5,185 nt of DNA from Chitinophagaceae bacterium (GTDB taxonomy: Bacteria > Bacteroidota > Bacteroidia > Chitinophagales > Chitinophagaceae). Numbering within the stretch: position 1 is the stretch's first letter; each line of letters begins with the position of its first letter. Where the stretch lies: contig JASLDA010000396.1 of assembly GCA_030151745.1 (NCBI GenBank), forward strand, positions 1 to 5,185. The letters are read 5' to 3'. The position numbers were made by a program, and so were the translations under genes. The notes under the pieces were generated by a model that saw nothing but the letters and a program-made list of their open reading frames with translations, did no database searches and was not told the DNA's origin. Of this stretch, positions 1 to 4,876 are shown one piece after another.

Positions 1-838
1 GGGCGCCCTGTTGGTCGGCGCGCGGAACATGCGGGTAGAGAACGTCCCGAGCAAGTCTTCGTTCGGCAACCGCTTTTCCAATTTCTGGTATTGGGTGAAT
101 ACCGGCATCAAGCTCCCGGATACGCAGAGCGGCTACCGCCTGTACCCGGTGCAGCGCATCGGCCGCAAGCGCTATTTCACGCGGAAATATGAATTCGAGA
201 TCGAAGTCCTGGTGCGGGCCGCCTGGTCCGGCGTACCGGTCCGGGCCGTCCCGGTCTCCGTGTATTACCCGCCGGCAGGGGAGCGCATCTCGCACTTCCG
301 CCCGTTCAAGGATTTCAGCCGGATTTCGGTATTGAATACGGTCCTGGTCAGCGTGGCGCTGTTCTGGATCAAGCCCCGGGACCTGACACGGTCCCTTTTG
401 AGCCGCGCAGGCTGGAAGCAGCTCTGGCGCAGCCTTTTCCAGCACCCCGAGGAGAGCAACCTGCGCAAGGCCTCCTCGGTCGGCTTCGGCGTGTTCATGG
501 GCATAGTGCCGGTCTGGGGCTTTCAGCTCGCCATCGGCATCCCTGCGGCATTCCTGCTTCGTCTGAACAAAGCCTTGTTCCTGATAGCGGCCAATATCAG
601 CATCTTCCCGCTTACGGCCGTGTGGCTGCTGGCCTCGGTCATTACCGGCAAATGGGTCCTGGGCCAGGAAAGCTGGGTGCCGGCCCTGAGCGAGATCAGC
701 GTGAAGCGGGTCAGCCAGGAAGGACTGGCTTTTTTCCTGGGCGGCAGCGTGCTGGCAGTGGCGATGGGCCTGCTGAGCTTCCTGCTCACCTGGATGGCCC
801 TGGGGCTGTTCCGGCGACCGGCGAAGGCTGGGGTATAA
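1..838 (+). CDS. Family 2 glycosyltransferase C-terminus fused to DUF2062 membrane domain (5' truncated)
   Basis: The reading frame is open from base 2 to the TAA at 836-838, giving 278 visible residues; the true start lies left of the window, and the TTG at 11 or ATG at 29 are internal codons. Visible residues 40-49 read DTQSGYRLYP, a signature of dolichol-phosphate-mannose-synthase-like family 2 glycosyltransferases just after the catalytic core; the nucleotide-sugar-binding and DxD parts are outside the window. The stretch around 60-90 (EFEIEVLVRAAWSG, then VPVSVYYPPAGERISHF) is the usual end of this domain. A hydrophobic segment follows near 109-123. From about residue 140 to 273 the protein matches DUF2062: a small-residue-rich helix (SVGFGVFMGIVPVWGFQ), LLRLNKALFLIAANISIFP, and a last hydrophobic stretch near 241-270. 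By family knowledge it would transfer sugar at the inner membrane, probably to a lipid carrier or lipid; donor and acceptor cannot be read here. It converges on the acetyltransferase gene, with 69 bases between stop codons. Confidence 0.85.
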   Translation, partial: GALLVGARNMRVENVPSKSSFGNRFSNFWYWVNTGIKLPDTQSGYRLYPVQRIGRKRYFTRKYEFEIEVLVRAAWSGVPVRAVPVSVYYPPAGERISHFRPFKDFSRISVLNTVLVSVALFWIKPRDLTRSLLSRAGWKQLWRSLFQHPEESNLRKASSVGFGVFMGIVPVWGFQLAIGIPAAFLLRLNKALFLIAANISIFPLTAVWLLASVITGKWVLGQESWVPALSEISVKRVSQEGLAFFLGGSVLAVAMGLLSFLLTWMALGLFRRPAKAGV

Positions 839-907
839 GAAACGGCACCCGGCGAAACAGGAACCCCGGCCTGTGCAGCAGGGGCTGATCCTTCGGCTGC
901 CTTCCGC

Positions 908-1855
908 TCAATATTCTGAAGAAAGCGCGATCGTGAACTTATTGTGCGAAAGCCGGAAGCCCAGCCGCTGGTACACGTCGATGTTCTCAACGCGGCGCTT
1001 GTTCGTGGTCACTTCCAAGCCGAGCAGTTTTTCGCCAGCGGCGTAGTCTTTCACCGCCTGCATCAGCAGCCTGCCGATACCGCGGCCGCGATATTCCCTG
1101 CCGATGACGAATTCCTGAATCTCGCCGACGGGACCGCAATGATGCAGCAATTGCTGAACGTGCAGGCTGATCAATCCCTGCACTTGTCCGCCTGTTTCCG
1201 CCAGCCAGTAGCGCCAGTCGGGATCAGCCAGATTACGATGAAATATCGAAGTGATCATGTCAAGCGGAAACTGCGTTTCCTCAAGCTCGCAGATCAGCGC
1301 GTAGATGGTTGCGGAATCGGTGGGCGCCGCGGCGCGGATCGTGATTCCGGGGGAACTCCGGTCTGCCAAGCCGGATGCAGCTCCCGGCTCTACCCAACGG
1401 ATCCGCACCGCGGAAATTTTTTCCGTATCCAGCCGCTCGTCCGGCAAGGCAATAAATCCCAGCCGCTCGTAAAAAGCCAGCGGCGACGGATATGCCAACC
1501 CGTTGGTCTTCAGAAAGCTGTCGCGGTCGATCACCCAGCCATTCAGTTCCGGTTCCGAGTCCTGAAGCGATCTCATCAAAGCCTTGCCGAACCCTTTGCC
1601 CTGTGCGGCGTTCGACAGTACGATGGAGAACCAGCGTGCGCCATTCCGGTCGAAGGAAAAGGCAATGCCGCCGATGCTGCCGTCGGTCTGGCGTGTCAAA
1701 AAAAAGAAGCGGGTATTCTGCAGCCCGGCGAGAAAAGACCGGAGCGAGGCCAGGTCCGGGTGTGCTATGCCCGCAATGAATTCCTCGTTCCAGAGCTGCA
1801 ACAAAGCGGCTTCCTGGCTCGCGCTAAGCGATTCGGAAGATTGGATCTGATACAT
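908..1855 (-). CDS. Tandem GNAT acetyltransferase; C-terminal half PhnO-like
   Basis: A 315-residue protein with two GCN5-related N-acetyltransferase (GNAT) domains, about twice the usual single-domain length, expected in the cytoplasm because no signal peptide or membrane segment is seen. Domain 1 (about 1-155) has the acetyl-CoA pyrophosphate loop QGKGFG at 85-90 and the closing motif FYERLGF at 128-134. Domain 2 (about 170-313) has RGRGIG at 256-261 and VYQRLGF at 294-300. Domain 2 also resembles E. coli PhnO, the aminoalkylphosphonate N-acetyltransferase, as I recall it: YALICELEE near 185-193, a DPxxRY stretch near 211-216, and LHVQQLLHH followed by GEIQE at 231-248. Both acetyl-CoA loops look intact, so both halves could be active. 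The substrate is unknown; no phosphonate (phn) genes are visible nearby. The ATG at 1855 has no strong Shine-Dalgarno sequence. The rpoD terminator lies upstream, so the gene probably has its own promoter. A generic dual GNAT with another amine substrate is the main alternative. Confidence 0.88.
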   Translation of the reverse strand: MYQIQSSESLSASQEAALLQLWNEEFIAGIAHPDLASLRSFLAGLQNTRFFFLTRQTDGSIGGIAFSFDRNGARWFSIVLSNAAQGKGFGKALMRSLQDSEPELNGWVIDRDSFLKTNGLAYPSPLAFYERLGFIALPDERLDTEKISAVRIRWVEPGAASGLADRSSPGITIRAAAPTDSATIYALICELEETQFPLDMITSIFHRNLADPDWRYWLAETGGQVQGLISLHVQQLLHHCGPVGEIQEFVIGREYRGRGIGRLLMQAVKDYAAGEKLLGLEVTTNKRRVENIDVYQRLGFRLSHNKFTIALSSEY

Positions 1856-1931
1856 GGCGAAGGCTGCAAGCTACAGCACATTGCTATCTCCGGCGCGAAC
1901 TCGGCCATCGGATGCATATTTAGAATAAACG

Positions 1932-1955
1932 CGTTCCGGTTTTACAGCCGGAACG
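1932..1955. repeat. Intergenic inverted repeat CGTTCCGG / CCGGAACG upstream of the GNAT gene
   Basis: Perfect 8-base arms at 1932-1939 and 1948-1955 flank an 8-base loop. The element lies 77 bases upstream of the GNAT start codon, so it may be in its 5' leader or promoter. The same two arms recur at 4696-4714 with a 3-base spacer. Neither side carries a clear T-run, so an intrinsic terminator is not favoured. It could be an operator, an RNA hairpin, or a member of a dispersed intergenic repeat family. Confidence 0.6.
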
Positions 1956-2013
1956 GCCTCCGCAGCCCCGGACCGGAACACGGAATTTCATCTTCCTCAA
2001 TCTCCTGATTCCA

Positions 2014-2053
2014 TACTAAAACAACAACGCCGCCCGATCCACGGGCGGCGTTG
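2014..2053 (-). terminator. Intrinsic terminator of rpoD
   Basis: A perfect 12-base-pair stem (2025-2036 pairing with 2042-2053) closes a 5-base loop; eight of the pairs around CGCCGCCCG are GC-rich. Read on the minus strand, the stem is followed at once by TTGTTTTAGTA, the T-rich tail of a rho-independent terminator. The stem begins 32 bases past the rpoD stop. The plus-strand side has no T-run, so the signal is directional. It should insulate the downstream GNAT gene from rpoD transcription. Confidence 0.9.
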
Positions 2054-2085
2054 CTGCAATTCCATTGGGGTTGGGGTCTTGCTTA

Positions 2086-2958
2086 CTAACCAAGATAGAC
2101 CTTCAACGCATTGCTGTATCGTGCTTTCTGCAGGCGCTTGATGGCGCGCTCCTTGATCTGGCGGATACGCTCCTTGGTGAGGTCGTATTTTTCGCCGATC
2201 TCTTCGATGGTCGGGCCGCTATCTCCTTCCAGGCCGAAGTACGCACTCAGGATCTCGGCCTCGCGCATGCTCAGGCTGCGCAGGATCCGGCGGATCTCGT
2301 TGCGGAGGCTGTCCTTCATCACGTCCTCGTCGGTATCGTTGGAGCCCTCTAGCAGGTCGCCCATCGCCACGTCCTCGGCTTCGTGCACCGGGGCGTCGAG
2401 GGAGGTGTGGCGGGTATTGGACGTGAAGATGTTCGTGATCTCGGTCTCGCTCATCTCCAGGATCTCGGCCAGCTCTTCGGTGCTCGGCTCGCGCTCGTGC
2501 TCCTGCTCGAATGCGATGTAAGCCTTATTGGCCTTATTATAGGTACCGATCTTGTTCTGCGGCAGGCGTACCAGACGGCCCTGCTCCGCCAATGCCTGGA
2601 GGATGGACTGACGGATCCACCATACGGCGTAAGAGATGAATTTGAAGCCTTTGGTTTCGTCGAAGCGCTGGGCAGCCTTGATCAGGCCGAGGTTGCCTTC
2701 ATTGATGAGGTCGGAGAGGCTCAGGCCCTGGTGCTGGTATTGCTTGGCCACCGATACCACGAAGCGGAGGTTGGCCTGTACGAGTTTTTCGAGTGCGCGA
2801 CGTCCGGCTTCCGGTTCCTTCAGGTTCTTGATCTTCTGCGCCAGGATCGTCTCTTCTTCCGGAGTGATCATGGAGATTTTACTGATCTCCTGCAGGTATT
2901 TTTCCACCGCCTGCGAATCACGGTTAGTGATCTGCGTAGCGATTTTAAGTTGCCTCAT
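2086..2958 (-). CDS. rpoD: Primary RNA polymerase sigma factor RpoD (sigma-70 family, short Bacteroidota type)
   Basis: This 290-residue protein is the housekeeping sigma factor, which directs RNA polymerase to most promoters in growing cells. Region 1.2 lies at about 14-45 (QAVEKYLQEIS, then TPEEETILAQKI). Region 2 spans about 57-127, with core-binding helix DLINEGNLGLIKAAQRFD at 83-100 and the promoter-melting and -10-reading stretch GFKFISYAVWWIRQSI at 104-119. Region 3 is about 134-210, containing EREPSTEELAEIL. Region 4 (about 222-283) ends in the helix-turn-helix IEEIGEKYDLTKERIRQIKE at 251-270. The long acidic region 1.1 and the non-conserved insert of proteobacterial RpoD are absent, as is normal for Bacteroidota, where the protein is just under 300 residues. 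The MRQLKI start and the ALKVYLG end match the family ends, which supports the ATG at 2958. The frame ends in tandem stops, TAG (2088-2086) then TAA (2085-2083). The start region is AT-rich and lacks a Shine-Dalgarno sequence. Confidence 0.97.
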   Translation of the reverse strand: MRQLKIATQITNRDSQAVEKYLQEISKISMITPEEETILAQKIKNLKEPEAGRRALEKLVQANLRFVVSVAKQYQHQGLSLSDLINEGNLGLIKAAQRFDETKGFKFISYAVWWIRQSILQALAEQGRLVRLPQNKIGTYNKANKAYIAFEQEHEREPSTEELAEILEMSETEITNIFTSNTRHTSLDAPVHEAEDVAMGDLLEGSNDTDEDVMKDSLRNEIRRILRSLSMREAEILSAYFGLEGDSGPTIEEIGEKYDLTKERIRQIKERAIKRLQKARYSNALKVYLG

Positions 2959-2986
2959 AAAAAATTATAATTAATCTAAAAGCGTG

Positions 2987-3018
2987 TAAAAGTAAATCGG
3001 GTAATCTCCTCAGACAAG
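2987..3018 (-). promoter_or_regulatory. rpoD: Candidate rpoD promoter (Bacteroidota type)
   Basis: On the minus strand CTTG (3018-3015) is followed after 20 bases by TACTTTTA (2994-2987). Compared with the Bacteroidota consensus TTTG / TAnnTTTG, each element has one mismatch and the spacing is normal. It would start transcription near 2980, giving a leader of about 20-25 AT-rich bases before the rpoD ATG. No mapped start supports it, so this is inference from pattern and position. Confidence 0.45.
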
Positions 3019-3050
3019 GTACTGCCTCAAATAGTTTGTTAAAAGCCGGC

Positions 3051-3065
3051 GAAGTTCCGAACTTC
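3051..3065. repeat. 15-base inverted repeat upstream of rpoD
   Basis: GAAGTT (3051-3056) and AACTTC (3060-3065) are perfect inverted arms around CCG. After two mismatched positions, CCG (3046-3048) can pair with CGG (3068-3070). The site lies about 33 bases upstream of the candidate rpoD -33 element, a plausible place for a regulator site, but no regulator is known from this window. Chance occurrence cannot be excluded. Confidence 0.35.
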
Positions 3066-3263
3066 TGCGGGAAAGTGTTCAAAAATTATTCCGTCTTACA
3101 TAAATTCCCCGCATCTGACTATATGCAATCGTTACCAGTGAAAAAGCCGGGGATATATTACACGCGGATTACGAATGGAGACAGCCGCCTGGACGGTTTG
3201 ACAGCCTGAGTTAACGGAATGGCAGTAGCTGGCAGTCGGGGAATTTGCCTGAGGAAAATTTGC

Positions 3264-3296
3264 GCACTGCACAGGAGTCGCGACGGTGCAGGTTGC
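3264..3296. repeat. Imperfect hairpin upstream of the esterase-like gene
   Basis: CTGCAC (3267-3272) pairs perfectly with GTGCAG (3286-3291), and GCA (3264-3266) pairs with TGC (3294-3296) across a 2-base bulge, giving about nine pairs. The loop contains the 8-base palindrome GTCGCGAC (3277-3284). It has no T-run on either strand and lies upstream of the candidate promoter at 3333-3363, so a DNA-level regulatory site is likelier than a leader structure. Function unknown. Confidence 0.3.
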
Positions 3297-3309
3297 ACTT
3301 CAACCAAGC
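3295..3309 (+). repeat. 15-base upstream repeat, copy 1
   Basis: The sequence GCACTTCAACCAAGC differs at one base from GCAATTCAACCAAGC at 4797-4811. This copy ends 58 bases before the GTG start of the esterase-like gene; the other ends 65 bases before the dehydrogenase ATG, in the same orientation. A shared regulatory site is possible, but two copies are thin evidence. Confidence 0.4.
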
Positions 3310-3332
3310 CCCCTGGGGCAGATCTGCAATTG

Positions 3333-3363
3333 TTTGAGAGTCCGCAACCGGAGGGTATATTCG
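3333..3363 (+). promoter_or_regulatory. Candidate promoter of the esterase-like gene
   Basis: TTTG (3333-3336), a 19-base spacer and TATATTCG (3356-3363) match the Bacteroidota TTTG / TAnnTTTG pattern with one mismatch in the -7 element. Transcription would begin at about 3368-3370, on or next to the GTG start, giving a leaderless or nearly leaderless mRNA. The purine-rich GGAGGG at 3350-3355, a possible ribosome binding site 12 bases before the GTG, lies inside the spacer, so the two readings exclude each other. Confidence 0.4.
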
Positions 3364-3367
3364 AAGC

Positions 3368-4660
3368 GTGAGATGGTACCCCGTTTTTCTCGCGCTCGCA
3401 ACATTGTTCCGGGCGGGCGCTGCGGCAGCGCAGATCCACACCTTGCCAGCCGGCGCTTATGCATACCCGAATTCATCCACGACATTATCTGACGATACGA
3501 CGGGGCTTTCGTTCATCGATAGGTATCTCTCCGGCAAACGAATTGTCTTTCTGGGCGAAGAGGACCATAAAATCTCCGAGTTCAATTACCTGAAGACAAA
3601 TCTGATCCGTTATCTCGCGCGCAAGCACTCATTTGACGTCGTTCTTTTTGAATCGCCGATGGACGCTGCCCTGTACGGCTTTGCGCCAGGCCGAAAGGTC
3701 AGCCCGGCGGTTTCTGGAGACAGCTTCTTTCTCTTCCCGACCTGGAGCGCTGCCGAAAACGGGGGCATTATGGACGATGCCGCTTCGGGCATGCTTCAGA
3801 TCTATGGAATGGATTGCCAAACGTTCACCTCGTACCACCGTCCGGACAGGTACCGGCAGCAGCCCGTAGCAAAACTGCTGCAGCACGCTGTTCTGCCGCC
3901 CGGCACTGCTGAAAAGCTGTTCGCGCTCGATTCCCAGATGTACGCGTGCCTGCGCATACGGGATTCGCTGTATCAATTTCAGCATACTCCCGACGGCTTC
4001 AAGATCGACTATACGGATACAGCCGGGGTAATTGCCACTTGCAAAACCTTACAGACCGCGGTAGCCGGATATCGTGCCGCTATCGATGAATCGATCCCAC
4101 TATCGGATCCACGCAGCCGGCTGTTGCGGCGGTGCCTCCAAAACCGCCTTTGGTACGCCGCGGTCGACCTGGCCCGATATACTCGATCGCGGGACAGCAT
4201 GATGGCGGAGAACATCGTCTATATCGCAGACTCCGTGTTTCCCGGCAAGAGAATTTTGGTGTGGGCGCATGACGGTCATATCGCGAAGCAGCCTCCGGGT
4301 GATGCCGGTCACCCGACCTCTATCGGGAAGTTTCTTCCGGACCGCATACGGCAGGAATCGTATGTGATCAGCCTCAAAATGAATACCCATGTCAAAAATG
4401 ACGGCAGCCGGGTTATTAAATCGGGCCGGAACTTCCGTCGCACGCTCCACTACGACCTTGACCAGCTGGGAGCCGCCTTTTTTGCCGATGTGTCGGAAGC
4501 AGGCCAAAACAAGCTCCTGAGCCCCCTTTACAAGAGAACATATTCCAGTGAGCGATACGTAGTGCCGGCCGGATATGCGCCATTGGACGTTTATGACGCA
4601 GTGTTTTATATCCGGACGACGCACACCTCCCGCTTCGCATCCAAGAATATCCGCGAGTGA
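3368..4660 (+). CDS. Exported erythromycin-esterase-like hydrolase
   Basis: A 430-residue protein of the erythromycin esterase family (EreA/EreB, about 400-420 residues). The catalytic pattern is intact: GEEDH gives Glu64 and His67, LFES gives Glu95, and WAHDGHI gives His301 and His304. The spacings (Glu-x2-His, 28 residues from His67 to Glu95, His-x2-His) match EreB Glu43/His46/Glu74 and His285/His288 as I recall them. Family blocks FPTWSAAE (123-130), IYGMDCQ (145-151) and RDSMMAENIVYI (275-286) are also present. Lys76 sits where EreB has an Arg. Residues 1-21 form a likely signal peptide ending AGAAAA before Gln22, so export to the periplasm or beyond is expected; there is no lipobox cysteine. 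The GTG at 3368 is chosen because an in-frame TGA lies at 3335-3337 and the next in-frame ATG (residue 98) would lose the signal peptide and catalytic residues. Macrolide hydrolysis is not established: many family members act on unknown substrates. GC at third codon positions is lower than in the downstream gene. Confidence 0.88.
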   Translation: MRWYPVFLALATLFRAGAAAAQIHTLPAGAYAYPNSSTTLSDDTTGLSFIDRYLSGKRIVFLGEEDHKISEFNYLKTNLIRYLARKHSFDVVLFESPMDAALYGFAPGRKVSPAVSGDSFFLFPTWSAAENGGIMDDAASGMLQIYGMDCQTFTSYHRPDRYRQQPVAKLLQHAVLPPGTAEKLFALDSQMYACLRIRDSLYQFQHTPDGFKIDYTDTAGVIATCKTLQTAVAGYRAAIDESIPLSDPRSRLLRRCLQNRLWYAAVDLARYTRSRDSMMAENIVYIADSVFPGKRILVWAHDGHIAKQPPGDAGHPTSIGKFLPDRIRQESYVISLKMNTHVKNDGSRVIKSGRNFRRTLHYDLDQLGAAFFADVSEAGQNKLLSPLYKRTYSSERYVVPAGYAPLDVYDAVFYIRTTHTSRFASKNIRE

Positions 4661-4695
4661 CACGCGTAACATCTCCGCTAATTGCATGCGGAATC

Positions 4696-4714
4696 CGTTC
4701 CGGCCGCCGGAACG
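4696..4714. repeat. Compact hairpin with arms identical to those at 1932-1955
   Basis: CGTTCCGG (4696-4703) and CCGGAACG (4707-4714) flank a CCG triplet, 35 bases after the esterase-like stop. The arms are identical to those upstream of the GNAT gene. The next ten bases, 4715-4724, are the exact reverse complement of GCAGCCCCGG at 1962-1971. No T-run follows on either strand, so it is not a classical intrinsic terminator, although it could define or protect the 3' end of the esterase-like mRNA. Confidence 0.6.
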
Positions 4715-4796
4715 CCGGGGCTGCAGCATCGTGCTGGGTATCAGCATCTTGCCTGTATGGGTTCGCGTCGGGCAAAATTAGAGTGGCTCCGCCGGC

Positions 4797-4811
4797 GCAA
4801 TTCAACCAAGC
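4797..4811 (+). repeat. 15-base upstream repeat, copy 2
   Basis: This is GCAATTCAACCAAGC, matching 14 of 15 bases of the copy at 3295-3309. It ends 8 bases before the -7-like element of the dehydrogenase gene, so it overlaps the area where a -33 element or activator site would sit. Confidence 0.4.
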
Positions 4812-4819
4812 GAAGCGTT

Positions 4820-4827
4820 TACCTTTG
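4820..4827 (+). promoter_or_regulatory. gcdH: Candidate -7 element of the dehydrogenase gene
   Basis: TACCTTTG is an exact match to the Bacteroidota -7 consensus TAnnTTTG. It would start transcription near 4832-4834 and leave a leader of roughly 44 bases before the ATG at 4877. No clear TTTG is found 17-21 bases upstream, so the -33 element is weak or a bound activator may compensate. Confidence 0.4.
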
Positions 4828-4876
4828 CCGCGCTTTGCGCAAGCCCGTAAGGCCATTATACAATTATATCTCCCAC

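Larger units (their letters stand above)
2959..3367. other. Divergent intergenic region between rpoD and the esterase-like gene
   Basis: This stretch of 409 bases holds no credible gene: the short open frames in it show no recognisable domain or sensible composition. Its rpoD-proximal side (about 2959-3120) is clearly AT-richer than the rest of the window and includes the 10-base palindrome AATTATAATT at 2963-2972 in the predicted rpoD leader. The right-hand half is GC-richer and holds inverted repeats. Candidate promoters for both flanking genes, two inverted repeats and one copy of a 15-base repeat are listed separately. I see no tRNA or other recognisable RNA gene. Confidence 0.7.

Noticed and set aside
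839..907. Bidirectional terminator between the convergent glycosyltransferase and GNAT genes
   Set aside because: Only short arms such as GCAGC (875-879) with GCTGC (896-900) are found, with mismatches inside and no T-run on either strand, so I do not call a terminator.
1915..1922. TAAATATG on the minus strand as the -7 element of the GNAT gene
   Set aside because: It has one mismatch to TAnnTTTG but no TTTG at the right distance upstream; too weak to list as a promoter.
944..2008. Long plus-strand open frame of 354 codons opposite the GNAT gene
   Set aside because: It is antisense to a gene with clear GNAT motifs, shows no recognisable domain, and runs through the GNAT upstream region towards the rpoD terminator; a shadow frame of GC-rich DNA.
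2383..2970. Plus-strand open frames opposite rpoD
   Set aside because: They mirror the strongly conserved sigma factor and have no domain or start context of their own.
3308..3319. GCCCC / GGGGC inverted repeat
   Set aside because: Only a 2-base loop, so at most four pairs can form; expected by chance in GC-rich DNA.
3158..3439. Minus-strand open frame of 93 codons across the divergent intergenic region
   Set aside because: Cysteine-, proline- and arginine-rich composition without any domain, and it overlaps the start of the esterase-like gene.
3368..4660. Calling the esterase-like gene a macrolide resistance gene
   Set aside because: Family membership and catalytic residues do not fix the substrate, and there is no resistance context such as an integron, transposon or other resistance gene.
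4652..4666. Imperfect 15-base palindrome across the esterase-like stop codon
   Set aside because: Six pairs with one central mismatch and a one-base loop cannot form a stable hairpin, and there is no supporting context.
4100..4747. Minus-strand open frame of 215 codons opposite the 3' half of the esterase-like gene
   Set aside because: It lies antisense to conserved catalytic motifs, has no recognisable family and low-plausibility composition.
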